Positions 53,001 to 61,712 of a stretch of DNA of 64,000 nt are shown piece after piece. The position numbers and the translations under genes are program-made. The first letter of the stretch is position 1. Every line of letters begins with the position of its first letter. The stretch covers positions 62,001 to 126,000 of the forward strand of contig CAIXFN010000034.1 in NCBI GenBank assembly GCA_903918755.1, in the 5' to 3' direction. The DNA is from an uncultured Pedosphaera sp. (lineage in GTDB: Bacteria > Verrucomicrobiota > Verrucomicrobiia > Limisphaerales > Pedosphaeraceae). The notes beneath the pieces were generated by a model. It did not search any database. It worked only from the letters and a program-made list of their open reading frames with translations, and was not told where the DNA came from.

Positions 53001-56000
53001 TGGTGCTGACGCCGGTGAGGGTCAGGTTGCTGCACTGCACCAAATCGTTGTTGCCGCCGCCGGGAGTCGTCACGGCGCCGATTTGGAAAGGCAGACTGGC
53101 GCCGTTAAGCGTCAGGTTGGAAAGCACGCCCAGGGTGCCGGCCGAGGCCAGCGGACCGGGAGAAAGAATGCCGCCTGCATTGACGGTCACATTGCCGCGA
53201 TTGGTGCCATTGCCAAACACGGTGGCGCCGGACGGAACCACCAGGTTGCCGAGCACCGCGTTGGTCGCGTTCAGGTTCAGGGACTGTCCCGCTGCCAGGG
53301 TGAAACCGTTGGCGGTCACATCCAGCACGCCGGGGTTGTTGACGATGATGTTCGTCGAAACCAGGCTGCCGCTGTTGGTGAGCACGATCCGCCCGGCATT
53401 GATCGTGGTGGGCCCGCTGTAATTGTTGGCCACCGTGAACACCAGGTTGCTGTTGCCTGCTTTGGTGAGACTGCCGGCCCCGCTGATGGCCCCGGTCAGG
53501 CGGACCACCATCGCATTGGAAACCAGCAATGACCCGCCGAGGTTGATGGGCGAATTGATCAGGAACGTGGGCGTCGAGGCGCTGGCATTGTTCGGGGCTA
53601 CGATCGCCGCGCTGGCGCCCGCCGCGAGATTGATGCTGTCCTTGTAAACCTGGTTCGTCACACTGCCGCTGGCGCAGGAAAGGATTGTAGCGTTGGAGAG
53701 GTTCAGCACGCCCGCGCCACCCAGCAGGGCGTGGTTCAAACGGAGTTCACCGCCGGCCAGATTGATATTGCCGGAATTGGTCACACTGTTTTGCTGGAAA
53801 ACCAAGGCGCTGGCACCGCTCTTCGTCAGCGTAAACCCGCCGAGGTCCACCCACCCCGCGTAAGAGACGGTTCGCAACGGATTCTGAATCGTCATCGGCG
53901 CGGTATTCAACGCGAAGGTCGAGTCCCCCGCCAACCGGAAGTACCAGGGCACCGTAGGGCTGCCGCTGGTATTGCTGTTGGTGACCGCGCCCTGACCGTT
54001 GAAGCCATTCCCGGAAACCGTGTTGGTCTTGCCGTAGGAGATGACCCCCACACCGGCAAGATCCAGCGTCGCGCCGTTCGCCACCGTGATGGGTCCGTTG
54101 GACGTCCCGAGCACGAGCGCCCCGCCGCTGGTGAAGGTGGGGTCAAACAACTTGAACACCCCGTTATTGATGTTGATCGATCCCGTGAAGGAATTGGTGG
54201 TGCCCCACGTTACCGTGTTCGGACCATTCTTGGTAATCCCGGTGGTGCCCCCGATCGAGCCGGCAGGCGTGGTCCCGTAGCGGTTGGTCACGGAAATATC
54301 CTTGGTGTTGCCGTTGAAGGTAATGCTCGCCGGATTCAACAGCCCGCTGGGCCAGATGACCGGGTTGACCAGGGAATCGTCGAACACCACGTTGTCATAC
54401 TGCCGAAACGCATCCGCGCTGCCACCGAACGACCAGTTGGAATTCAACAAACTGGTGTCCCACACGCTGCCCAACTGCCCCACCCAGTTCACCGTGCCAG
54501 GGTTGGTGTTGGCGTTCACCACCATGACCACACCCGTGGCGGTCAGTTGCACGGGCGCATACCGGGGAGATTCGGCATTGACGGAACCGGTCACCGACGT
54601 CGCGTTTGGACAGTCGATCAAGGTATAAGTCGCCCCCGGGATCAACGGCCCGCTCAAGGTCAGGTAAAGGCGCGGATTATTGAATTGCGCCGCGGCGCCG
54701 GTCACACCCAGGTAATCGCTGCCGCCGGCCACGCCCGGAGTGTTGTTCGTGCCGACATTGAAATAGATGATCGCGTTGGTATCGAAGGTGGTATTGCCGC
54801 CGAGGACGATCGCTCCGGGGGTAGTGAGCGTGCCCGGAATGTTGGTGCCGTTGATCCGGATCGTGTTCGCATTGGTGATCGCGCCAAACCCACTCAGGGC
54901 CTTGACCGCCACACTGCCAGGGGCAGCCGACCAGGTTGGTTGCATGTTAATGGTACCGCCTGCCAGGTTGATGACCGTGTAGCCGCCACCGTCCACAATA
55001 TTGCCGCCCACATTCAGCACCGCGTTGTTACTCAGGTTCAAGGTGCCGATCGTGGAGTTGAAGGTCATCCCGTTCGTGGTGTTCAGAAACGCCAGGGTGA
55101 GGTTGTTGCGCACGTTGAGGACGGCATTGCTCCGCGCCGTGACAGTTCCCTGCGCCCAGGATTGTGCGGCGCTCGCCTGATAATACCCCACGCTCAAATT
55201 GGTGGCATCGATCACCCCATTCTCAAACAGCAGGCTGGCCGAGACGCCGCCGCGGTTGTTCGCCGGATCCCCGCCGTCGAGGCCCGAACGGGCCACATAC
55301 AGGCTGTCCGCCAGGATGTCCACCGTGCCGCCCGAAAAATCGGCCAGGGCATTCAAAGTGCTGAATTGGGCCGGGGCGGCGGAGTACCCGTTCTCGGTCG
55401 CGGAAACATCGCCCACGGAAAAGACCGCCGTGGCCCCGCCCAGGCTGCCGCGCATCGTAAACAAATTGCTGCTCGTCCCGGGGATAAAGGTCAACTGGTT
55501 GAGGGGGCTGAAACTGGTGGCGCGATTGCCGCCGACCACGAGACCGTCGGTATTAAACGTGGTCTGGCGTCCCAGCGTCATCTGGCCGTAACCGCTGTTC
55601 GTGGCGTTCCGCCCGATCAGGATCCCCGCCGCCGCCGGGTTGGGCGCCGTGGTGATGGTGTTGGTCTGGGCCAGGAACAGGGCGCCGGAGGGACCCGAGG
55701 CAATTCCCGGATCAAATGCCACCGCCACCCACAGGTTGCTGACATTGGCACTGAAATTCGTCAACGCCGCCAGGTTTAGATTCGCCCGGCCGACCTGCCG
55801 GACCTCGATGCGTCCCACCGGATTACTGACCACCAGGGAACCGGGCCCGGCCACGGTCGCAAAGTTGGTCCGCGTGCCCGTCTGAAAGTAACTCGCCCCC
55901 GCCAACAGGGTGGGTTCCGAGGCGGAACCACCCAGTACCAGGGAGTTGCCGGACGAAATCAGCGTCGTGTAAAAGTGGGTATTCGTGGTCGTGTAACTCA

Positions 56001-56259
56001 GCGAACCGACCGTGAGCGAGGCGTCCACAATGTTATTCACCACCCCGGCGGCATTCGTGTAGCCGGTGGTAAATTGCTGGTCCTCGAAGAGTACTGCATC
56101 GGTGAAACCGGGCACGGCGCCCGCTCCCCAATTGAGAGCATCCGTCCAGTTGAGGCTGCCCGCCCGGTTGGTCCAGATGTTTTGGCCCTGGGCGGCCACG
56201 GCGCCGAGGCAGGCGAGTGTGGCGCCTGTAAGGAATCGATTTAATTTGTTTGTGATCAT
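50077..56259 (-). CDS. Giant secreted protein with autotransporter-associated beta-strand repeats
   Basis: The 2060-residue exported protein has signal peptide MITNKLNRFLTGATLACLGAVAAQG. It is built of many strand repeats of the PATR/autotransporter-associated type, for example SLTKAGNSNLVFTVANNYSGPTTINAGRIVL, ITKNGPNTVTWGTTNSFTGSININNGVFKL and AGSLTLSAISTYTGPTTVGGGRLFITG, probably forming a right-handed helix. Despite the name, no beta-barrel autotransporter domain follows. It ends in a strand-rich tail (LQLDWPVDHTGWRLQGQTNATG, TVFYRLVYP) like those of the other giant secreted proteins. It has a 225-base upstream gap and lies downstream of a kinase/LuxR-regulator pair, which may control it. 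Adhesion or polymer binding is inferred. Confidence 0.85.
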   Translation of the reverse strand: MITNKLNRFLTGATLACLGAVAAQGQNIWTNRAGSLNWTDALNWGAGAVPGFTDAVLFEDQQFTTGYTNAAGVVNNIVDASLTVGSLSYTTTNTHFYTTLISSGNSLVLGGSASEPTLLAGASYFQTGTRTNFATVAGPGSLVVSNPVGRIEVRQVGRANLNLAALTNFSANVSNLWVAVAFDPGIASGPSGALFLAQTNTITTAPNPAAAGILIGRNATNSGYGQMTLGRQTTFNTDGLVVGGNRATSFSPLNQLTFIPGTSSNLFTMRGSLGGATAVFSVGDVSATENGYSAAPAQFSTLNALADFSGGTVDILADSLYVARSGLDGGDPANNRGGVSASLLFENGVIDATNLSVGYYQASAAQSWAQGTVTARSNAVLNVRNNLTLAFLNTTNGMTFNSTIGTLNLSNNAVLNVGGNIVDGGGYTVINLAGGTINMQPTWSAAPGSVAVKALSGFGAITNANTIRINGTNIPGTLTTPGAIVLGGNTTFDTNAIIYFNVGTNNTPGVAGGSDYLGVTGAAAQFNNPRLYLTLSGPLIPGATYTLIDCPNATSVTGSVNAESPRYAPVQLTATGVVMVVNANTNPGTVNWVGQLGSVWDTSLLNSNWSFGGSADAFRQYDNVVFDDSLVNPVIWPSGLLNPASITFNGNTKDISVTNRYGTTPAGSIGGTTGITKNGPNTVTWGTTNSFTGSININNGVFKLFDPTFTSGGALVLGTSNGPITVANGATLDLAGVGVISYGKTNTVSGNGFNGQGAVTNSNTSGSPTVPWYFRLAGDSTFALNTAPMTIQNPLRTVSYAGWVDLGGFTLTKSGASALVFQQNSVTNSGNINLAGGELRLNHALLGGAGVLNLSNATILSCASGSVTNQVYKDSINLAAGASAAIVAPNNASASTPTFLINSPINLGGSLLVSNAMVVRLTGAISGAGSLTKAGNSNLVFTVANNYSGPTTINAGRIVLTNSGSLVSTNIIVNNPGVLDVTANGFTLAAGQSLNLNATNAVLGNLVVPSGATVFGNGTNRGNVTVNAGGILSPGPLASAGTLGVLSNLTLNGASLPFQIGAVTTPGGGNNDLVQCSNLTLTGVSTISLSPIGALVTTPGTPYTLITYSGALSGAAANLSVVSANPRYSFAIVDPATTPGSIQVQVTSLGSTVDVWRGLAAAGPSTWNVAGALNWLNGGVAGVYFDGDTVVFNDAGLTNGVDLVGTLAPAAITVSNNASAYTFRGTGGLRAGTLALDASSVGGLTIANSTSNVLIGAGITLDPGTVLTMNQPTNTLLASALIGSGTFTKQGSNILAVVGSSESSFTGTNLVLAGTLRPGSPGALGGTNATAVVAAGATLDLNGQAVADNTFITGAGVNGTGALDNTGGILLTNHALASLVLAGSATLGASSNRWDIGRWLPDPASSASQPAWVAAGSYFNAQSNTLTKVGPGDVYIHASGETFLADVNIGAGRLVIENPSWQNNLTPTLGYAANTITVSNSGTLGLGGGFPYQQQANGVTWGVDGGLKPIHLLNGGALEAVSGNSLLSGPVTLEVNSKVVADSGGTVTLAGPLQGPGALLVTGSGRVELTGTNSYQPFTTVAGGTLVLGNSNALPAASLVTLSNTFSTVSLENSITTAPDTSLHLLSGTALTGDGSWTGPIQLTGNAFTLNGSTNGLILRGPIDTTGAGGTLTMDVDGIELGTALSFPGTVNITYQSGLSAGTLHRPILTLDAQNYWTNMTAARARINIRTNNALPPLAPIFAGSLIAGFDDRTFILDLGGYNQTVSSITANFGYINDFQIGNSSPVADSILTYAGTGVNSWSAVIQDDLDFNGGKTMGLNVTAGSLTLSAISTYTGPTTVGGGRLFITGELGNTAVTVSGTGLLGGTGTIDGSVTNAAGGTLAPGLFIGTLTVLGPVTLQSGGTAWFEVNNQTATSDSLVAGAITYGGTLVVTNLGSTAYTNGQVLSLFSSGGGYSGAFDRIVIPGAAVVDASRLTVDGTITVVSPVSTSPVSLGTTVTGSQLQLDWPVDHTGWRLQGQTNATGIGPIWYDVPGAATTNSIAIPIVTANPTVFYRLVYP

Positions 56260-56463
56260 GAGTGTTTGGTCAGGTTATCTATCTTACCGGACAGCCGGCC
56301 AGGCACGCCGGTGGTCGAATCCAGCGAAAATGCGGTGTCACGCGGCTATTCCGGTGAGTTGGCTCGAACAACGGGAAGCTAACGACATCCCGCGATGCCA
56401 GAGCGGGACCGGGATGCCGCATGCGGGCAGGGTCCCATGCCCGGCTGGCCACCGTCTATTACT

Positions 56464-56477
56464 CAAATGGGTAATGG
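56464..56477. promoter_or_regulatory. Putative regulator site, copy 1
   Basis: CAAATGGGTAATGG is one base different from the copy at 57223-57236. It is embedded in a near-palindrome ATTACTCAAATGGGTAAT (56459-56476). It lies between the response regulator stop and the upstream region of the autotransporter-strand gene (205 bases before its ATG). Confidence 0.45.
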
Positions 56478-56484
56478 AACCGGA

Positions 56485-57183
56485 TCAAAAACGGGAACCC
56501 GCAGCCGGGGCGCGGCGCAAGTAGCGGGCTACGGCTTCGGTGCGCGAACGCACGTGCAATTTTTCGTAAGTGTGCTTCAAATGAGCCCGCACGGTGTCAT
56601 AAGTGATCTGGAGGCGGTCGGCAATTTCCTTGTTCGCATACCCCTGGGAAAGCAAATCCAGCACCTCCGCCTCCCGTGCGCTGAGTTGGACCGTGGGCGC
56701 CATGGGAGCGGTCGGCTGATGAAAAGCCGCGATGACTTTCCGCGCCACTTCACCCGTCATCGGCACCCCGCCCCGCACGACGTCCTGAATGGCGGCCAGC
56801 AATTCCGCCGGCGGAGTGGTTTTGAGCAGGTAACCGCTCGCGCCCGCCTTCAACGCTTCGAAGATCCGCTCCGCATCCTCGTAAACTGTCACCATCAGGA
56901 ACTGGGTCGCCGGCAGCAGCGGCTTCAACCGGGTGGTGCATTCAATGCCCGTCATGGCCGGCAGTTGGATGTCCATCAACACCACCTGCGGCGCGACTTG
57001 CGGGAGGGTCAGCAGGGCGTCCTCCCCGGAGGCACAGGTGGCGACACAGGCCAGTCCGGGCGTGCCGTTCAACAACCGCGCCCACGACTGGCGAACCCCG
57101 GTCTGGTCTTCGACAATCGCCACTTTGAGCGTGGGTGTCTCCCGGCCGGTGCCATTTGCTTCCATGGATTGACCAACCATCAT
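56485..57183 (-). CDS. LuxR/NarL-type response regulator
   Basis: The 232-residue regulator has an N-terminal receiver (KVAIVEDQTGVRQSWARLL, VVLMDIQLPAMTGIECT with D71, MVTVYEDAERIFEALKAGASGYLLKTTPP) and a C-terminal LuxR helix-turn-helix (VQLSAREAEVLDLLSQGYANKEIADRLQITYDTVRAHLKHTYEKLHVRSRTEAVARYL). It follows the HisKA_3-type kinase by 68 bases and is its natural partner. It could also bind the 14-bp motif found on both sides of its own gene. Two Met codons start the frame (57183, 57180); either is acceptable. Confidence 0.92.
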   Translation of the reverse strand: MMVGQSMEANGTGRETPTLKVAIVEDQTGVRQSWARLLNGTPGLACVATCASGEDALLTLPQVAPQVVLMDIQLPAMTGIECTTRLKPLLPATQFLMVTVYEDAERIFEALKAGASGYLLKTTPPAELLAAIQDVVRGGVPMTGEVARKVIAAFHQPTAPMAPTVQLSAREAEVLDLLSQGYANKEIADRLQITYDTVRAHLKHTYEKLHVRSRTEAVARYLRRAPAAGSRF

Positions 57184-57222
57184 TGGTTACCTTGCAACAC
57201 CCCCGAACTGAAAGCCAGTCCC

Positions 57223-57236
57223 CAAAGGGGTAATGG
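57223..57236. promoter_or_regulatory. Putative regulator site, copy 2
   Basis: CAAAGGGGTAATGG lies 40 bases upstream of the response regulator start, in the gap after the kinase stop. It differs from copy 1 (56464-56477) by one base and sits beside a CCCCAAAGGGG dyad. Confidence 0.45.
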
Positions 57237-57251
57237 CCGGGCCTTTAACTT

Positions 57252-60200
57252 TCATTCCAACCGCTCCTCCGCCGGCAGCGGCAGATTGAAACTCACCCGG
57301 GTCCCCTTTCCCGGCCGACTGCTGATCGTGGTGCGCCCCCCCACCGCCGCCAGGCGTTGCCGTAGATTTCCCAGGCCGTCGCCCCCGCCCACCGGTGATT
57401 CCGGCTCAAATCCCCGGCCGTTATCTTCCACCGCGAGGGTGAAAATCTCCCCGGCCCACGCCAACCGCAGCCAGACCTCCTCGGCCCCGGAATGCTTGGC
57501 GACATTATGGAGCGCCTCCTTGACCGCCAGAAACAAATGATGCCGCACAGCCGCCGCGAGCGGCCGGTCCGGCAGGTCCGGCGGGATCTCCAGCCGGCAG
57601 CGAATTCCCGTGGGCAGGAAAAACTTGCGGGCATATTCGGCCACATAGGACGCCAGATTCGGCAACGAATCGTTCCGGGGATTCACCGTCCACACGATTT
57701 CATCCATGGCGGCCACCAGTTGGCGCGTTTTTTGGGTCATGTCCGCCACATGTTCCCGCACTTCTTCCACGGGCAGGGAATCCCGGCGCGTCATTTCCCC
57801 CAGCCACACCACCTCCGCGAGACCCGCGCCCAAATCATCATGCAAATCGCGGGCAATGCGCTGGCGCTCCGCCTCCATGGCCTGCCGGGCTTCGCTCTGC
57901 CGCAACCGGCGCCGCAGCCGGAGCCGCACCACCAGTCCCGCCACCCCGGCCGCGACCGCCAAGCCGCCGAGACCGGCCAGCACCCGGACCTCCCAGCGTT
58001 CCTGAAACCGCGGCACGATCTGCACCGCAATGGCGCGGGTTGCTTCCTGCCAGGCTCCCCCCACCCCTCCCGCCATGACGCGGAATTGGTAATGCCCCGG
58101 GGGCAGGCGGGTGTATTGCGCGGCCCGGCGGTCTCCGTCCTCCACCCAGTCCTCGTCCCAACCTTCCAACCGGTGCCGGAAGCGCACCCGCTCGGGAGTG
58201 GTCAGGCTGGGGGATGTAAAGCGGAATTCCAGGCGCCGGAAACCGGCGGGAAAGCGCCAATGCTCCCGCTCCGCCGCGGCGATGGTTTCTCCTTCCAGCA
58301 GGACCTCCTCCACCAGCACCGGCCAGACGCGCGGCGCGGGCGGCAGTTGCGCGGGATCAAAGACCGCCAGGGACCGCCGGTTGGGAAACCACAGCCGGCC
58401 ATCCGCGGTGCGGGCCGCCACCGGCTGTCCCACTCCGGAACCGGACTTGGACTCCAACCCTTCCGCCGTCGCCAGTCGCCGAACACTCAACGGCTGATCC
58501 CCTAGCGGCGACGCCGCCATCAACGCGGCGCGGGAGCACCCGAAAATGCCCCGCTCGGAACTGAACCAAAGCCCCCCTTGCCCGTCCTCGATCACGGTCT
58601 GCAGGGCATCGTCCGGCAACCCCTCGGTGGTGCTCCAGTGCCGGAAGCGTTCCTGCTGGAAGCGGTATAACCCGCGCCCCAGCGTGGCGATCCACAAGAC
58701 ACCATCCCGGTCCGCTTGCAGTGCCCGGATCAATTCCGCTCCCTTCCACCGATCACGGCCAAAAAATTCAAAATGGTCCCCCTTGAGGCGATACAGGCCG
58801 CGATCCATCACGGCCACGCAGATCCGGCCCGCCGTGTCCTCGGCCAGCCCGCGAATGTAAAAATGGTCCAGGCCCGATTCCGGACCGTACCGCCGCACCC
58901 TCCCGTCCGCGGCCCGCCGCAACAACGCCGTCGGGGTGCTCAGCCACAAACCTTTTTGGGAATCCTCGAACAGTGAGAGCACGAATTCGCGGTCGGCCAG
59001 ATCCTCGGAACTTCCCCAAACATCGCCCCTTTGCCAGCGCTGCAAACCGTGTAAACTGCCCACCCACAAATTGCTTTGGCTGTCTTCCAGCAGGGCATTG
59101 ACATGCAAACTGGCCAGCCCGTTGGTCAATTGTTCAAAACCCCCGTCGTGGTAACGGAACACCCCCGCGCCATCGGTCCCCACCCACACGCTGCCGTCCC
59201 GGGTGGCCGTGGCACTGTTCACGATGCACTCCTCCGCTTCCGACGGCAGGCGCAAGTTGCTTACAAACTGTTCCGCCACCCGGAACAATTCCGTCCGCCG
59301 GCTGACGAGCCACAGCAAACCTTCCGAATCCTCATTCATGGCGGTCAGTTCCGGCTGCGCCAGGGGACCTTCCGCTCCTACCCGCCGCCATCCCACTCCC
59401 CGGGTCCAGACAAAAGTTCCCGCCCCCCGGTTGCCGACCCATACCCGTCCCCGGGCATCCTCCAGGACGCTGACGATCCGGCTGCGCAACGAATCATCCG
59501 GCCAGGGATACGGGCCCAACTCCTCCACCGGCTGTCCGTCGGCAAATCGAAAGACCCGCCCGCCGCGGTTGCGCAACGGATTCTCCGATGCCATCCCCAC
59601 CCAGAGAGAACCATCCCCGGCGGCGGCCAGGGCATAAAACGGCATGGTGGGATCCTGATCCCCGGGGGCCCCGTGCCATCGTCCTCCCTCGATCCAGCCC
59701 AGCCGTTGGTGGACCAACGCCCAGAGTTTGCCCGCACGATCCAACATCAGCGCGCCCACATCATTGCCGGGCAATCCGTCCGCCACGGTCAAGGCGGCCA
59801 CATGCCCCTTCTCCCAACGATATAAACCGCCTGCCGCCGTTCCCATCCAGGCCACGTCCCCCGCCCCGACTACCAGCGCCGTGGCCGGACCCGCCGTGCG
59901 GGGCAATTCCGCATTCAGCGCCGCAAATTCCCCGCCCCGTCGCCGGATCAACCCGCCATTGGTCTCCACCAGCCAAAGCTCCCCGCTCGGTGACCGGGCG
60001 AGCGCTGCAACATTGCCGGTGTCCATTCCCGGAATTTGCGCCTTGGTAAAACGGACAAACCGCGCGCCATCGAAGCGCGCCAGACCTGAGGACATGCCCA
60101 GCCAGAGATAGCCATCCGGGGTGCGGACCACGGCGTTCAGCTCCCCCGGCGGCAAACCGGCATCCATATCCCACCCGCGCACGGACACTTCGAGGGGACC

Positions 60201-60314
60201 TCGGAATTCCGCTCGCGCCGGGGCTACCGCCAGGCAGACGACGATCCCCCCGGGCAGGGCGTAACCCCGCCACCGTAAACCAACCCACCGCCATATGAAC
60301 GCCGCGAGCCGCAT
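57252..60314 (-). CDS. Propeller-type sensor histidine kinase (Reg_prop, Y_Y_Y, HisKA_3, HATPase)
   Basis: The 1020-residue kinase has a signal/anchor (WRGYALPGGIVVCLAVAPARAE). About residues 45-640 form a propeller of repeats like WDMDAGLPPGELNAVVRTPDGYLWLGMSSGL and NALLEDSQSNLWVGSLHGLQRW. A Y_Y_Y domain and a membrane helix (about 775-798, VLAGLGGLAVAAGVAGLVV) follow. The cytoplasmic part is NarX-like: RIARDLHDDLGAGLAEV (H825) and a HATPase domain (KEALHNVAKHSGAEEVWL, GDGLGNLRQRLAAVGG). It has no receiver domain, which fits a classical pair with the LuxR-type regulator gene just downstream (57183). The propeller probably senses an extracellular polymer. Confidence 0.9.
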   Translation of the reverse strand: MRLAAFIWRWVGLRWRGYALPGGIVVCLAVAPARAEFRGPLEVSVRGWDMDAGLPPGELNAVVRTPDGYLWLGMSSGLARFDGARFVRFTKAQIPGMDTGNVAALARSPSGELWLVETNGGLIRRRGGEFAALNAELPRTAGPATALVVGAGDVAWMGTAAGGLYRWEKGHVAALTVADGLPGNDVGALMLDRAGKLWALVHQRLGWIEGGRWHGAPGDQDPTMPFYALAAAGDGSLWVGMASENPLRNRGGRVFRFADGQPVEELGPYPWPDDSLRSRIVSVLEDARGRVWVGNRGAGTFVWTRGVGWRRVGAEGPLAQPELTAMNEDSEGLLWLVSRRTELFRVAEQFVSNLRLPSEAEECIVNSATATRDGSVWVGTDGAGVFRYHDGGFEQLTNGLASLHVNALLEDSQSNLWVGSLHGLQRWQRGDVWGSSEDLADREFVLSLFEDSQKGLWLSTPTALLRRAADGRVRRYGPESGLDHFYIRGLAEDTAGRICVAVMDRGLYRLKGDHFEFFGRDRWKGAELIRALQADRDGVLWIATLGRGLYRFQQERFRHWSTTEGLPDDALQTVIEDGQGGLWFSSERGIFGCSRAALMAASPLGDQPLSVRRLATAEGLESKSGSGVGQPVAARTADGRLWFPNRRSLAVFDPAQLPPAPRVWPVLVEEVLLEGETIAAAEREHWRFPAGFRRLEFRFTSPSLTTPERVRFRHRLEGWDEDWVEDGDRRAAQYTRLPPGHYQFRVMAGGVGGAWQEATRAIAVQIVPRFQERWEVRVLAGLGGLAVAAGVAGLVVRLRLRRRLRQSEARQAMEAERQRIARDLHDDLGAGLAEVVWLGEMTRRDSLPVEEVREHVADMTQKTRQLVAAMDEIVWTVNPRNDSLPNLASYVAEYARKFFLPTGIRCRLEIPPDLPDRPLAAAVRHHLFLAVKEALHNVAKHSGAEEVWLRLAWAGEIFTLAVEDNGRGFEPESPVGGGDGLGNLRQRLAAVGGRTTISSRPGKGTRVSFNLPLPAEERLE

Positions 60315-60375
60315 GCCGCCAGTCCCGCAATGGTATTCCCGCGCGCCTCCCGCGGCAAGCCGCGCCCCGTCCCCG

Positions 60376-61011
60376 TCACGCCGCCCGCATCGCCGGCAGA
60401 TCCACCACCCGGGGCTCCCCGGCCCCGTTCGCGGCGGAAACGCGCAAGCTCACGGTGTGAACGGTATAAGGCAGGCTCGAATACAAATCGAACTCACTGG
60501 CCGCCCGCACCCCCGCAATCGCAATCTCCTGCGCCGTCGCCGTGGACTCATACGCCTGCCACATCGCCCCCAGTGCATATTCACTGCCGGAACCGGTGGC
60601 CCAGAACTTCTCCACTTCCATCACATGCCGATCCGGGGAAACACTGAAAATCCCGTGCGGATTGGCCAGGACAATGTTCATCTGGCTCGATTCGTAAGCA
60701 CCGGAATCATCATCCTCCTTGGGATTTACGTAAAACTTCTCCTTCAGGATGGGATGGAGCGCGAGAAATGTCTCAAAAATGTGCCGCTGGCTGCGGAAAC
60801 TGAGCTCGCCGGGATGCTTCTCCATCACACTCTGAAACACACTTTGATGAACGCTGTAACCGACAAACCCAAGATAAGTATCCTGGAATCGCAGGATCTT
60901 CTCTTTCCGGGTTTTCAGCCCGGCGAAAATCTTGGTCCCGCCGGACGTGGTTTGCGTGTCGGCGGCAATCGCCGCTTCCCCGCCTTTTTTGACAATGACA
61001 ATCGTGGACAT
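60376..61011 (-). CDS. HslV/proteasome-like Ntn hydrolase with N-terminal Ser
   Basis: The 211-residue protein begins MSTIVIVKKGGEAAIAADTQTTSGG, which matches the start of HslV (TTIVSVRRNG..IAGDGQAT) residue by residue. After removal of Met, Ser occupies the nucleophile position normally held by Thr; the equivalent of the catalytic Asp (D17 of the mature form) is present, and a lysine cluster (about mature residues 32-37) covers the usual Lys33. Later parts diverge strongly from HslV. No hslU (ATPase partner) gene is nearby. I chose ATG 61011; the frame is open further upstream but unconvincing. It is a probable protease or amidohydrolase of the Ntn superfamily, substrate unknown. Confidence 0.8.
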   Translation of the reverse strand: MSTIVIVKKGGEAAIAADTQTTSGGTKIFAGLKTRKEKILRFQDTYLGFVGYSVHQSVFQSVMEKHPGELSFRSQRHIFETFLALHPILKEKFYVNPKEDDDSGAYESSQMNIVLANPHGIFSVSPDRHVMEVEKFWATGSGSEYALGAMWQAYESTATAQEIAIAGVRAASEFDLYSSLPYTVHTVSLRVSAANGAGEPRVVDLPAMRAA

Positions 61012-61337
61012 AAAACCATGCAACAAACCAAATTGGAAAATGACGAACCGGGCAACGCCGGTCATGCCGACCGGACCCCGGCAGGAAAAGGCCTTGGCCG
61101 ACCACCGGAAAGTCGGCAGTCAGTTCAGGGTTGGCAAAAACTCTCCCGCGACGCTGGATGCGTCGTTCGCCATTAACCTCGGCAGGATCCGAATTGGGCG
61201 TTAACAATGGTCATAAGAACGCCTCCAATAAAGCCGCAAACGACAAACTTGTCAACCTTTGGATCGCACCACAAATTGCTGGCACCCCGGAACGGGCGCG
61301 AACATGCTCCTTCCGTATCCTAAGACCAAAGCACTCT
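61012..61337. other. Divergent intergenic region
   Basis: This 326-base region lies between the Ntn hydrolase (minus) and a small membrane protein (plus) and should contain both promoters. A TTGTCA box (around 61252) is present on the plus strand without a convincing -10. I see no gene. Confidence 0.4.
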
Positions 61338-61568
61338 ATGACCGCAATTCTCGCCGACTTCGACCCCGGCACGCTCACCGGCTTCTACGCCCTGTTGTTG
61401 TCCGGGCTTGGCGTCGTGTTCTGCTTGGCTTTGGCCGGAATGCTTGCGCTCGGCAAAAATAAAGGTGCGGCACGCCGCTCTTTGCTTGCCGCCGGAGCCG
61501 TGGCGATTGCGGGTGTGCTGCTCGCTTGGCTCGCCGTCGCACTTGGCCAGCGCCTTCATTTGCTCTGA
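61338..61568 (+). CDS. Small two-helix membrane protein
   Basis: The 76-residue protein has two hydrophobic helices (LTGFYALLLSGLGVVFCLALAGMLAL and LLAAGAVAIAGVLLAWLAVALG) joined by a short basic loop (GKNKGAARRS). I chose ATG 61338, where the compact membrane protein begins; the open frame extends 69 codons upstream with shadow-like composition. No family is recognised and there is no strong Shine-Dalgarno. Confidence 0.6.
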   Translation: MTAILADFDPGTLTGFYALLLSGLGVVFCLALAGMLALGKNKGAARRSLLAAGAVAIAGVLLAWLAVALGQRLHLL

Positions 61569-61712
61569 AAAGCTCCCGCCATCGAGCCACCTATCTCAAA
61601 CGACAATAGCTGGAATTCAGGCAATCTCCAGCAAACTATTGGTTCATCGGGAAAGCGGGATTTATGCGGGAATACCCGAACATATGCGAACATAGGCGAA
61701 TTTTCATGACTC

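Noticed and set aside
50041-55779. Very long plus-strand open frames (50041-52290, 53731-55779) opposite the giant secreted gene
   Set aside because: Arg/His/Gly/Pro-rich composition, no motif, and exact antisense placement to a gene with a signal peptide and repeats; typical high-GC shadows. The same holds for 610-1926, 8996-10420 and 10547-12247.
50077-56259. Type V autotransporter
   Set aside because: The strand repeats are of the autotransporter-associated type, but the C-terminus lacks a beta-barrel translocator.
56290-56360. Possible tRNA because of a GGTCGAATCC-like stretch
   Set aside because: No acceptor stem, D-arm or anticodon arm can be paired around it.
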